Positions 34,942 to 43,628 of a DNA stretch of 64,000 bases are shown here, in pieces. This DNA comes from Acidobacteriota bacterium (lineage in GTDB: Bacteria; Acidobacteriota; Vicinamibacteria; Vicinamibacterales; CAVVIG01), in contig QHWB01000040.1 in assembly GCA_003222395.1 (NCBI GenBank), positions 322,488 through 386,487 on the forward strand, in the 5' to 3' direction. Numbering within the stretch: position 1 is the stretch's first letter; every line of letters starts with the position of its first letter. The notes under the pieces were generated by a model. The model did no database searches, was not told the origin of the DNA, and saw nothing but the letters and a program-made list of their open reading frames with translations. A program made the translations under genes and the position numbers.

Positions 34942-36166
34942 ATGGCAGGCGCGTCGTTTCGATTCGGACCTTTCGTCGCCGACCGTACCGGATATCGCGT
35001 GCTGCGCGGCGATCGCGCCGTAGACGTCACGCCCAAGCTCCTCGACCTTCTCTTCCACCTGCTCGATCACGCCGGCGATCTCGTCACGAAGGAAGCGCTG
35101 CTCGATGCGCTGTGGCCGGGCGCGAACGTCACGGAGAACGCGCTGGCGCAGGCTGTGTCCGAGCTGCGTCAGGCGCTTGGAGACGACGCCGCGTCGCCGC
35201 GATTCATCAAGACGATCGCGCGGCGAGGCTATCGCTTCATCGCGCCCGTCGAGCAGATGGAGAGCGGAAGGGCGGCAGCTCAGGGCGCCGCCGAGCCCGG
35301 TCGAAGGGGCGGACGTCACCGGGAGGACAGCGAGGGCGATCGCGCGATCGCGGTCATGGATTTCGCGAACGTGAGCGGCGATGCCGACGCGGCGTGGCTG
35401 TCGGCCGGCATCGCGGAAACGGTGACGAGCGATCTTCGCGCCCTCGGCCATTTCCGCGTCGTCGATCGGTGGCGCGTCGTCGAGGTGGCGAGACGGACGG
35501 ATGGATCGCTCGCGCAGGTCGCCGCCGATCTCCACGCGCGCCTCGCCGTCGTCGGCAGCTTTCAGCGAACGCGCGATCGCATCCGGATCACTGCGCGCCT
35601 CGTCGACGCGCTCTCCGGAGAAGCGCTCGCCGACGCGAAGGTCGATGGCCCGATGGACGGCATCTTCGCGCTGCAGGATCAAGTGGTGGCGCAGTTTGCG
35701 AGCGAGCTCGGCCTGGGCCGCGCGCCGCAGGAGCGGTCTGTCGGCCGCGACACGGCGAGCCTCGACGCGTATCGCGCGTTCTCCGAAGGCTGGCTGCGGC
35801 TCGAATCGCTCGACGTCCGCGAGATGCCGGGCGCCATTGCCGATTTCGCTGGAGCTGTATCCGGATCATGCGCCGACGCATCTGGGCCTCGCCATCGCGC
35901 GCGGCGCCTCCGATTTCGCGCCCGTCGAACGCGCGCTTGCGACGCTGACCCGTACGAAGCCGATCGAATCGGCCATCGTGCAGGCGCAGCTGCTGGCGGC
36001 GAAGGGCGACCCGGAGGCGGCCGCTGCGACCCTGAGCGGCGCGCTCGCGACCGCACCGGCGGGCTTTGCCGGCTGGACGATCCCGGTGGAACCGTTCCTC
36101 AACCAACTCGGGACGTCACAATCGTTTACGCCGGTTCTGCGCCTCCTCGCCGACCGCGCGGCGTAG
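34942..36166 (+). pseudogene. Winged-helix/TolB-like/TPR regulator with a frameshift
   Basis: From ATG 34942 (MAGASFRFGPFVADRTGYRV) the gene encodes an OmpR-type winged-helix domain (about residues 1-98: VTKEALLDALWPGANVTENALAQAVSELRQALG...KTIARRGYRF). A FlgO/TolB-like domain follows (about 130-260: GDRAIAVMDFANVSGD...IAETVTSDLRALG...VVGSFQRTRDRIRITARLVDA). The sequence should then enter TPR repeats, but near 35,845-35,855, after MPGAIADF, the frame shifts by +1. The TPR text (LELYPDHAPTHLGLAIARG...) continues in the other frame to the stop at 36166. Spacing to homologous text suggests about 8 nt were lost. The region is either broken or contains a sequencing error. Confidence 0.72.
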
Positions 36167-36187
36167 TAGAGACGGCCGACGGGGTCT

Positions 36188-36275
36188 GACACGGATTCGA
36201 CACGGTCTCACACTGGTCCGACACGTGTCGGACGCCAGCCTCAGCGTTTCTCAGGCTTTCTCAGGGCTCGCTCAG
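36188..36275. promoter_or_regulatory. Two helically phased direct-repeat arrays and an 18-bp palindrome
   Basis: GACACG or close variants start at 36188, 36199, 36209 and 36220 (spacing 11, 10, 11); the last lies in the perfect palindrome GTCCGACACGTGTCGGAC (36216-36233). CTCAG then starts at 36240, 36250, 36260 and 36271 (spacing 10, 10, 11). Both arrays place their units on one face of the helix, upstream of the Aas-like gene and downstream of the winged-helix gene. OmpR-type winged-helix proteins typically bind such phased direct repeats; which protein binds here is unknown. Confidence 0.7.
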
Positions 36276-36310
36276 GACAGGGCGCCGCCGGGTGCCCTAT
36301 CGTGTCTTCC

Positions 36311-38140
36311 ATGAGCGCAGGGACCTATCGCGAGACGCTGAAACGACAAGGACTGCAGCCGTTTCTCTGGACGCAGTTCCTCGGCGCCTTCAACGACAAC
36401 CTGTTCAAGATGGTCGTGTCGCTCGTCGCGGCGCGCATGGCAACGGGCGATCCGGGACGCGATCTCTCGATCGTCAGTGCGGTCTTCATCCTCCCGTTCA
36501 TCCTCTTCTCCGGGTATGCCGGCCAGCTCGCCGACGTCTACAGCAAGCGGACCGCGCTCGTCGTGACCAAGTCGCTCGAGATCGTTGCGACCGCGCTCGG
36601 CCTGATCGCGTTTCTCATCGGCCACCTTCACCTCACCTACGCGGTCCTGTTCGCGCTGCAGGCGACGTTCTTCAGCCCGGCGAAGTACGGAATCCTTCCC
36701 GAGATGCTGCCGGATCGCGACCTGTAGCGCGCGAACGGCATCCTCGAGATGAGCACGTTCGTCGCGATCGTCGTCGGCGTCGCCGCCGGCGGCGCGATGT
36801 TCGATCTGTGGCAGGACCGGCTGTGGCTGATCGGGATCATCGTGATGGCGATCGCGCTGATCGGCACCGCGGTCAGCTTTCGCATCCCGCGCGTGCGCGC
36901 GTCGGCGCCTGGCGCGCGCATCGACTTCAATCCGTGGCGCCAGATCGGCCTCGGCCTGAAGCGTCTCCGCCGCGACCGCGTCCTGTCGCTGACCGTCGCC
37001 GGCATTTCGTACTTCTGGTTCCTCGGCGCGCTGCTGCAGCTCGTGATCATTCTGTTCGGCACGCAGGTGATGCACCTGAACGACCGCTGGGTCGGCGTGC
37101 TGACCGCGTTCGCCGCCATTGGCATCGGCGCCGGCAGCATGGCCGCTGGACGGTTGTCGGGCGACAAAGTGGAGCTCGGGCTGGCGCCGATCGGATCGAT
37201 CGGCATGGGCTTGTTCGCGATCGCGCTCGCGCATTCGGGCGGATCGTTCGCGCTCGCCGCGCTGAACCTGACGCTCGTCGGCTTCTTCGGCGGTCTGTTC
37301 GCCGTGCCGCTCAACGCGCTGCTGCAGCAGCGCAGCGGCGATCGGGAGAAGGGCCGCCTCATGGCGACCAACAACTTCCTGAACATGATCGGCATCCTCG
37401 TCGCGTCGGGCGCGCTCTCGCTGTGCACCAACGTGTTCGGGCTGCCGGCGGATCGCATCATCTTCATCTTCGGCGTGCTGACGCTCGAGCTCCTCGAAGG
37501 CTACGGATGCACCGAGATGGCGCCGATCGTCGCGGTCAACGTCCCCGACGTGAACGATCGCGGCGAGCATCAGCGCGGCGCGCGGCGCGGCACCGTCGGC
37601 CATCCGCTGCCCGGCGTGGTCGCGAAGATCGTCGATCCCGCCACGGGCGAAGGACCGTTGTTCAACATCGAGGGGTTGCTGCTCGTGCGCGGACCGAACC
37701 GCATGAAGGGTTACCTCGGCGATCCGGAGTCGACGAGCGACGTCTTCCGCGACGGGTGGTACGTCACAGGCGACATCGCCACGATCGACGAGAGCGGCTT
37801 CATCACCATCACCGATCGGCTTTCGCGCTTCAGCAAGATTGCCGGCGAGATGGTGCCGCACATGAAGATCGAGCAGCAGATCCACTCGCTGCTCGACGAG
37901 CACTACGCCTGCGTCGTCACGGCCGTTCCCGATCCGGCAAAAGGCGAGCGGCTGATCGCGTTCTATACGGATCCCTCGCTCGCTCCCCACGAGTTGTGGG
38001 AACGCTTGTGCCTGACCGAGTTGCCGCGTCTGTGGCTCCCGAAACGAGAAGACCTGCGCATCATCGATGCGATTCCGACCCTCGGCACCGGCAAGGTCGA
38101 TCTGCGGGCAATCCGTCGACTCGCGATGGGACAGGTATGA
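36311..38140 (+). pseudogene. Degenerate Aas: MFS transporter joined to an acyl-ACP synthetase C-terminus
   Basis: Reads from ATG 36311. An LplT/Aas-type MFS domain begins LKRQGLQPFLWTQFLGAFNDNLFK. After EMLPDRDL an in-frame TAG (36725-36727) interrupts; the frame then continues RANGILEMSTFVAIVVGV, so TAG probably replaced a Ser codon (TCG). After the MFS helix IIFIFGVLTL (near 37,490) the text jumps directly to ELLEGYGCTEMAP, the late AMP-binding motif of acyl-ACP synthetase, and runs to LGTGKVDLRAIRR. The PlsC acyltransferase and the front of the ligase, roughly 400-500 residues in usual Aas proteins, are absent. Probably non-functional. Confidence 0.8.
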
Positions 38141-38283
38141 ACGACGAATCGCTCGAAACGCGCATCGGGTCGCGCTGGCTCCTCTACGTCGGCATCGTCG
38201 CCATCGTATCAACGATTCCGCGTGCTATCCCGTCACGAGGCGCAGTAGCAGCGGTTGCCACGCGGGCGCGAGCAGCCATTTGA
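38137..38283 (+). pseudogene. N-terminal scrap of a DUF2339-like membrane protein
   Basis: ATG overlaps the Aas stop (ATGA), the mark of a former operon. MNDESLETRIGSRWLLYVGIVAIV resembles the LExRIGGRWLLxVG segment of DUF2339 membrane proteins. After about residue 24 the sequence is simply the reverse complement of the 3' end of the convergent membrane-protein gene, with no similarity. The remainder of the gene appears deleted at about 38,205-38,225. Confidence 0.6.
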
Positions 38284-38959
38284 GCACGACGTCGGCTACG
38301 AGCCCAGCGGCTGCGACCGCAAGCGGCGTCTGGGTGGAGGTCCAGTTCACGCGAAATCCGAAAACGCGCGCCAACAACGGCGTCGACAGGACGACGCCAA
38401 TGGCGACGAAGCTCGCAATACGAATGACGGCCCACGGAGGCCAGGCCAGCACCATCGTCAGGAGCGGTCGTCGCCGACTCATCGCGGCCAGCGTGCCGAC
38501 GTAATACCCCATGTCATTCATCAGCACTGCGCCCATCGGCATCGCGAGCGTCCCGCCGCTCGCGAGCGCGAGCGCGCTGAAGACCGCGGTTTGTCGCGCC
38601 TGCTGCGGAATGAACACCGACGGTGTGCTTTCCGCGCCGCGGCCGGTCATCACCCACGCCACCATCTCGTTTCGATACGCCGCGGCGCGTACGAACAATC
38701 GAGCCGTTTCCACCGGACGCGCGTACGACAGCAGCGTGGCGCACACCGTCATCGTCGCCGCCCACACCAGCATGCGCGCGATCGCGCGGCCGACGTCGCC
38801 CCGCTTCAGCGCGAGCACCATGAACGGAAAGCTCGCCAGCGTGTTGAGGAACGGAACGAGGATCGGAATCGAGAGCACCCGGCCGAGAGCGTAGGAGGCC
38901 AGCGTCGTGCCGACGATGATCGCGGCGATCAACGCTTCCTCTGGAGTGGACAGCTTCAT
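38225..38959 (-). CDS. Conserved-looking integral membrane protein, unknown function
   Basis: 244 residues, about six or seven helices (AALIAAIIVGTTLASYALG..., LVPFLNTLASFPFMVLAL, MLVWAATMTVCATLLSY, FSALALASGGTLAMPMGAVLMNDMGYYVG, VIRIASFVAIGVVLS, LAVAAAGLVADVVLKWLL). No catalytic motif or family recognised. It sits four bases upstream of the PfkB kinase stop in coordinates and is transcribed after it; its 3' end abuts the decay zone. Confidence 0.7.
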   Translation of the reverse strand: MKLSTPEEALIAAIIVGTTLASYALGRVLSIPILVPFLNTLASFPFMVLALKRGDVGRAIARMLVWAATMTVCATLLSYARPVETARLFVRAAAYRNEMVAWVMTGRGAESTPSVFIPQQARQTAVFSALALASGGTLAMPMGAVLMNDMGYYVGTLAAMSRRRPLLTMVLAWPPWAVIRIASFVAIGVVLSTPLLARVFGFRVNWTSTQTPLAVAAAGLVADVVLKWLLAPAWQPLLLRLVTG

Positions 38960-38963
38960 GTCT

Positions 38964-39902
38964 TCATCGCACCGGCATCGCCCCGAAGTGCTGCTCGAAC
39001 CGATTCTGGAATTCCTCCCATGTGTACGAGTGGCTCAGGCCGCCCAGATGCTCGAGTACGTACGCGGCGGCGACGCTGCCCATTCGCGCACACGTCTCAT
39101 ATGGAAGGCCCAGCACGATCCCTTTCATCAGGCCGCCGCGGTACGCATCGCCGACGCCCGTCGGATCGACGATGCGGTGCGGCGTCACGGCCGCGACATC
39201 GATCCATTCGTCCTCGGTAGCGACGGTCGAACCGTGTTCGCCGCGCGTGATGACGAGCGCGCGTGCCTCGCGAAGGATGTCGGCCTCGCTCAGACCGGTC
39301 TTCTGCCGCAGCAGCTCCAGCTCGTAGTCGTTGACGATCACGATTGCCGCGCCCGACACGCCGTCGCGCAGGTCGTCGCCCGACATCCGCGCGCATTGCT
39401 GACCGGGATCGAAGATGAACGGAATGTCGAGCGTGCGGCACTCCTCGGCGTACTGCACCATCGCGCCGGGATCGTTCGGCGCGATGATCGCGAGACCGCA
39501 GTCGTGGACGGTCCGAAACGAGAGCTGCCCGGCATCGGCCATGGCGCCCGTGTAGAACGACGCGATCTGATTGTTGTCCTGATCGGTGCTGCAGAAGAAA
39601 GATGCGCAGAACTTGCCGTCGATTTCGACGACCAGCGACGTATCGATGCCCGCCGCCTCGAGCCAGCGCCGGTACTCGCCGAAATCCTCGCCGGCCGTCG
39701 CCATCAGCAGCGGACGCTCGCCGAGCAGCGCGAGCGTGTACGCGATGTTCGGCGCGCAGCCGCCGCGCCGCTTCACCATCGAGTCGACGAGGAAGCTGAG
39801 ACTGACGCGGTTCATGTGCTCCGGCAGGAAGTGCTCGGTGAATTTGCCGGGGAACGACATCAGATAGTCGTACGCGATCGATCCGGTGACGACCGTGTTC
39901 AT
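38964..39902 (-). CDS. PfkB-family nucleoside/carbohydrate kinase
   Basis: 312 residues from ATG at 39902, overlapping the MTA phosphorylase stop as ATGA. Ribokinase fold with GGCAPNIAYTLALLGERPLLMATAGEDFGEY near the N-terminus and the catalytic-Asp motif DPTGVGDAYRGGLMKGI near the C-terminus. The TGVGDA variant and the SYTWEEF tail resemble adenosine/nucleoside kinases of the PfkB family. With MTA phosphorylase it may recycle adenine nucleosides or methylthioribose-type products; the substrate is inference. Confidence 0.85.
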   Translation of the reverse strand: MNTVVTGSIAYDYLMSFPGKFTEHFLPEHMNRVSLSFLVDSMVKRRGGCAPNIAYTLALLGERPLLMATAGEDFGEYRRWLEAAGIDTSLVVEIDGKFCASFFCSTDQDNNQIASFYTGAMADAGQLSFRTVHDCGLAIIAPNDPGAMVQYAEECRTLDIPFIFDPGQQCARMSGDDLRDGVSGAAIVIVNDYELELLRQKTGLSEADILREARALVITRGEHGSTVATEDEWIDVAAVTPHRIVDPTGVGDAYRGGLMKGIVLGLPYETCARMGSVAAAYVLEHLGGLSHSYTWEEFQNRFEQHFGAMPVR

Positions 39903-40762
39903 TTCATGTACTTGCCGACGATGGGCGCGAGCTCGCGTTTCGTCCGGTCCGGCACCTGTTCGGGCCGCGTGATGATGGCGGTCGCCAGAGCATCCTTGCA
40001 CGCGCACGTGCGCGGCCCCGTGAGCCGTCCGACGGCTTCGGCAATCGTCTTCTGCGCCGTCGCGGCGTTCTGCATCAGGTTGGCGATGATCAGATCGACC
40101 GTCACCGAGTCGTGATCCGGGTGCCAGCAGTCGTAGTCGGTCACCAGCGCCAGCGTCGCGTAGCAGATCTCCGCCTCGCGCGCGAGCTTGGCTTCCTGCA
40201 GGTTCGTCATGCCGATGACGTCCATGCCCCACGCGCGATACAGCTTCGATTCGGCGAGCGTCGAGAACTGCGGTCCTTCCATGTTCACGTACGTGCCGCC
40301 GCGATGCACGGTCGCGCCGACGGCGGATGCCGAGTCGGCTGCGACTGTGGCCAGATCGCCGCACACGGGATGGGCGAACGCCACGTGCGCGACGAGGCCG
40401 CGGCCGAAAAACGTGCTGATGCGTCCTCTCGTCCGATCGAAGAACTGATCCGGCACGACGATGTCCAGCGGCTGGTATTCGTGCTTCAGGCTGCCGACGG
40501 CGCTCGCCGAGAGGATGCGCTCGACGCCGAGCACCTTGAAGCCATAGATGTTCGCGCGGAAATTGAGCTCGGACGGCAGAATCCGGTGGCCTCCGCCGTG
40601 CCGCGCCAGGAACGCGACCCGCTGACCGCGCAGCGTCGCGAGAATGTACGGACCTGAGGGATCGCCGAACGGCGTTTCGATCTTCTTCTCTTCGCGGTCG
40701 GTCAGCTCCGCCATGTCGTACAGACCGCTGCCGCCAATGATTCCGATGGTCGCAGTTGGCAT
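39899..40762 (-). CDS. mtnP: S-methyl-5'-thioadenosine phosphorylase
   Basis: 287 residues. Cleaves MTA with phosphate to adenine and methylthioribose-1-phosphate (methionine salvage). Motifs: IGIIGGSGLYDM, ETPFGDPSGPY, FLARHGGGHRILPSELNFRANIYG, the substrate-site GGTYVNMEGPQFSTLAESKLYRAWGMDVIGMTNLQEAKLAREAEICYATLALVTDYD. Length fits MTAP (about 280-290). Purine nucleoside phosphorylase activity cannot be fully excluded. It is co-transcribed with the PfkB kinase. Confidence 0.93.
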   Translation of the reverse strand: MPTATIGIIGGSGLYDMAELTDREEKKIETPFGDPSGPYILATLRGQRVAFLARHGGGHRILPSELNFRANIYGFKVLGVERILSASAVGSLKHEYQPLDIVVPDQFFDRTRGRISTFFGRGLVAHVAFAHPVCGDLATVAADSASAVGATVHRGGTYVNMEGPQFSTLAESKLYRAWGMDVIGMTNLQEAKLAREAEICYATLALVTDYDCWHPDHDSVTVDLIIANLMQNAATAQKTIAEAVGRLTGPRTCACKDALATAIITRPEQVPDRTKRELAPIVGKYMK

Positions 40763-40766
40763 CTTT

Positions 40767-41183
40767 TTATGCGCGCGCGTGGGGACCGTTCTGTTTCAGC
40801 TCGATGAGAACCCCGCCGGTGCCGGCGGGATGAACGAATGCGATCAGCGATCCTTCGGCGCCGGAGCGCGGCTCCTCGTCGACGAGCCGTACGCCGCGCG
40901 CCTTCAGGCGCGCGAGCGCCTGCGCGATGTCGTCGACGCGCAGCGTGATGTGGTGCAACCCCGGCCCGCGCTTCTCGATGTATTTCGCGATGGCGGAATC
41001 CGCCGACGTCCCTTCGAGCAACTCCAGCTTCGCGCCGCCGACCGCGACGAAGTGGGCGCGCACGCGCTGCGACGCGACCTCCTCGGGCGCCTCGACCTCC
41101 AACCCGAGCGCGTCGCGATAGAAGGCGAGCGCGGCGGACAGGTCTTTCACGGCAATGCCGATGTGATCGAGAACGGCTTTCAT
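40767..41183 (-). CDS. mce: Methylmalonyl-CoA epimerase (VOC family)
   Basis: 138 residues from ATG at 41183 (MKAVLDHIGIAVKDLSAALAFYRDALG). Two betaalphabetabetabeta VOC modules with the metal ligands expected at H (LDHIGIAV), the H-H block GLHHITLRVDD and E in GGVLIELKQ. It interconverts the two methylmalonyl-CoA epimers on the propionyl-CoA to succinyl-CoA route. The adjacent meaB supports this; mutase genes are not in the window. Confidence 0.92.
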   Translation of the reverse strand: MKAVLDHIGIAVKDLSAALAFYRDALGLEVEAPEEVASQRVRAHFVAVGGAKLELLEGTSADSAIAKYIEKRGPGLHHITLRVDDIAQALARLKARGVRLVDEEPRSGAEGSLIAFVHPAGTGGVLIELKQNGPHARA

Positions 41184-41245
41184 ATACCAGTCGCAGTACA
41201 AGAATTTTTACGTGGGTTTCGCGTTCTTATGTGTTTCGTGGCGAC

Positions 41246-42193
41246 TCACCGCGTCGCCCTCCGCAATAAGTCCGTCGCCGCGGAATACGGATCGAGCTCG
41301 CGCGCCGCAATCCGCTCGACCATCGACGCGAGCTCGCCGGGCGCAAGTATGTCACGCTCGAGGTGATCCATGAACCGCTGCGACACGAGCTCGCGCAGCC
41401 TGTACTCGCTCCGCGATCGGCGGCGCGACGCCTGCGCGCCCGCGGAGCGCTCGCGAAATCGCCAGATCGTGTCGACGAGCTCGGCGACGCCCTTGCCCGC
41501 AGTGGCCGTCGTCCTCAGAACGGGAGGACGCCATGCGTTCGGCGCGGCCGTCTCGAGCGCGAGGTTCGCCTCGACGGCGGCGACCAGCCGATCCGCTCCT
41601 TCACGATCCGCTTTGTTGATCACGAAGATGTCGGCGATCTCCATGATGCCGGCCTTGAGCGCCTGCACCTCGTCGCCGGTGCCTGGCACGAGCGTCACGA
41701 CCGACACGTCGGCGGTGCGGACGATGTCCACTTCGTCCTGGCCGACGCCGACCGTTTCGATCACGATGACCTCGCAGCCGGCGGCGTCGAGAACGAGCGC
41801 CGCGTCGCCGGTCGCGCGCGCGAGGCCGCCAAGATGCCCGCGCGTCGCCATGCTGCGAATGAAGACGCCGTCGTCCGCGGCGTGTGCCTGCATGCGGAGA
41901 CGATCGCCGAGTACGGCGCCGCCGCTGAACGGGCTCGTCGGATCCACGGCGAGGACGCCAAGTTTTGTTGCATGGGCAGAACGTCGCTGACGCAACTCAT
42001 GCACAACGCGATCGACGAGCGTGCTTTTTCCGGCTCCCGGCGGACCGGTGACGCCGATCACATAGGCGCGGCCGGTCGATCCGAAGATTGCGCGCACGAG
42101 CTCCGCGCTCGAAGGATCGTCGTCTTCGATGAGCGAGATGCCGCGCGCGATCGCCCGCGGATCGCCTGCCAGTACCCGATCGGCAAGGGTCAT
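41246..42193 (-). CDS. meaB: MeaB/ArgK-type GTPase, chaperone of methylmalonyl-CoA mutase
   Basis: 315 residues. A G3E-family GTPase that protects and reloads B12-dependent methylmalonyl-CoA mutase. Walker A GVTGPPGAGKSTLVDRV, the switch region IVIETVGVGQDEVDIVRTADVSVVTLVPGTGDEVQALKAGIMEIADIFVINKADREGAD with base-specificity NKAD. The C-terminal helical dimerisation part carries Arg-rich VAPPIAE-like sequence and ends at a short DLLRRATR. It is 62 nt from the epimerase gene. Confidence 0.93.
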   Translation of the reverse strand: MTLADRVLAGDPRAIARGISLIEDDDPSSAELVRAIFGSTGRAYVIGVTGPPGAGKSTLVDRVVHELRQRRSAHATKLGVLAVDPTSPFSGGAVLGDRLRMQAHAADDGVFIRSMATRGHLGGLARATGDAALVLDAAGCEVIVIETVGVGQDEVDIVRTADVSVVTLVPGTGDEVQALKAGIMEIADIFVINKADREGADRLVAAVEANLALETAAPNAWRPPVLRTTATAGKGVAELVDTIWRFRERSAGAQASRRRSRSEYRLRELVSQRFMDHLERDILAPGELASMVERIAARELDPYSAATDLLRRATR

Positions 42194-42347
42194 TGCTTAC
42201 TTTCGCGCGGGGCGCATTTCTCAGGCGCGTGGGGCGCCACCTCCACGCGTCGGCTCAAGGCTGCCCCCGCGCGCTGCCGTCGCTGACGCTCCGGATCTTG
42301 ATTCCAACGCCCGCCCGCTCGGTCACCATTCCGAGCCAGGCAGGCGC
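42194..42347. other. 154-nt spacer with a GCGCGTGG-type hairpin
   Basis: Contains GCGCGTGGGGCGCC and CTCCACGCG near 42,224-42,249, resembling the hairpin after clpC. It may terminate the acyl-CoA dehydrogenase transcript. No ORF of interest. Confidence 0.45.
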
Positions 42348-43490
42348 TCATCGAGAAAGGAGCTGGCGGGCGATGACGAGGCGCTGGATCTCGCTCGTGC
42401 CTTCGCCGATCGTCGTCAGCTTCACGTCGCGGAAGTACTTCTCGGCGGGATAGTCTTTCACGAAGCCGTAGCCGCCGTGGATCTGCACGCAGTCGTCGGC
42501 GACCCTCACCGCGATCTCGCTCGCGTACAGCTTGGCCATCGCCGATTCGAGCGTCGTGCGCTTTCCTTGTTCCTTCAGATAGGCGGCGCGGTACGTCAGC
42601 AGGCGCGCCGCTTCGATGCGCGTTGCCGCGTCGGCGAGCTTCCACTGGATGGCCTGAAAGCCCGCAATCGTTCTGCCGAACGCGCGCCGCTCGCGCGCGT
42701 AGTTCAGCGCCGCCTCGTACGCGCCCTGCGCGAGGCCGACGGCCAGCGCCGCGATGCCGATCCGTCCGGCGTCGAGCACCTGCATCGTGTTGACGAAGCC
42801 GAAGCCTTCTTCGCCCAGCAGCTGTTCGGCGGGGATGCGGCAGTTTTCGAACAGCACCTCGCTCGTGTCGCTTGCGCGCATGCCGAGCTTGTCTTCCTTC
42901 TTGCCGGGCGTCATGCCGGGCGTCCCGTGCTCGACGATGAACGCCGACACGCCTTTCGTGCCCGCCGCGCGGTTGGTCACTGCCATCACGACCATCGTCT
43001 GGCCGACGCGGCCGTGCGTCGTGAACGTCTTCGATCCGTTGATGACCCAGCAGACGCCGGCGCGAGCCGCAGTCGTGCGCATGCCGGCGGCGTCGCTGCC
43101 CGACGTCGATTCGGTGAGCCCCCACGCGCCGATCTTCTCGCCGCGCGCGAGCGGCGTCAGGAACCGCTTCTTCTGATCGGCGGTGCCGAACAGGAAAATG
43201 TGCGACGCGCACAGGCCGTTGTGCGCGGCAACCGACAGCGCCACGCCCGGATCGACGCGCGCGAGCTCCTCGATGCACAGGCAGTAATCGATCGCCGACA
43301 TCGCCGCGCCACCGTACTCTTCAGGGAACTGAATGCCGAGGAGGCCGAGCGACGCCAGCTTCGGCATCAGCTCGGTCGGGAAATGCTGATCCTGATCCCA
43401 CTCGCGCACGTACGGACGGATTTCCGTTTCGGCGAACTCACGCACCGTACGGCGCAGCAGCGCCTGCTCTTCCGTCAGGCGAAAATCCAT
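42348..43490 (-). CDS. Acyl-CoA dehydrogenase
   Basis: 380 residues, FAD-dependent. Family blocks: [32 protein letters not shown] (FAD/substrate contact), [82 protein letters not shown], with the catalytic Glu in the GEGTSEI region. Short/branched-chain type likely. Next to the methylmalonyl-CoA genes it fits branched-chain or odd-chain acyl-CoA breakdown. TACTAT lies 8 nt before the ATG. Confidence 0.93.
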   Translation of the reverse strand: MDFRLTEEQALLRRTVREFAETEIRPYVREWDQDQHFPTELMPKLASLGLLGIQFPEEYGGAAMSAIDYCLCIEELARVDPGVALSVAAHNGLCASHIFLFGTADQKKRFLTPLARGEKIGAWGLTESTSGSDAAGMRTTAARAGVCWVINGSKTFTTHGRVGQTMVVMAVTNRAAGTKGVSAFIVEHGTPGMTPGKKEDKLGMRASDTSEVLFENCRIPAEQLLGEEGFGFVNTMQVLDAGRIGIAALAVGLAQGAYEAALNYARERRAFGRTIAGFQAIQWKLADAATRIEAARLLTYRAAYLKEQGKRTTLESAMAKLYASEIAVRVADDCVQIHGGYGFVKDYPAEKYFRDVKLTTIGEGTSEIQRLVIARQLLSR

Positions 43491-43628
43491 ACGTCGAAAT
43501 AGTACTTCAGACCGTCGTCGTCACGCGCGGTCGTTCGCGCGTCCTGCTTCGGACTTCCGACTTCGTACTTTCACTTCGCCAGAGTCACGCACATCAGCGG
43601 GTGCGGCGACGATCATTTTCAACAGGCG
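43491..43628. repeat. Spacer with CTTCGGACTTC word repeats
   Basis: 138 nt between the desaturase and acyl-CoA dehydrogenase genes. Near 43,547-43,580 the words CTTCGGACTTCC, GACTTCGTACTTTC and ACTTCGCC follow one another; the same words occur at 45,938-45,990. No gene seen. Confidence 0.45.
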
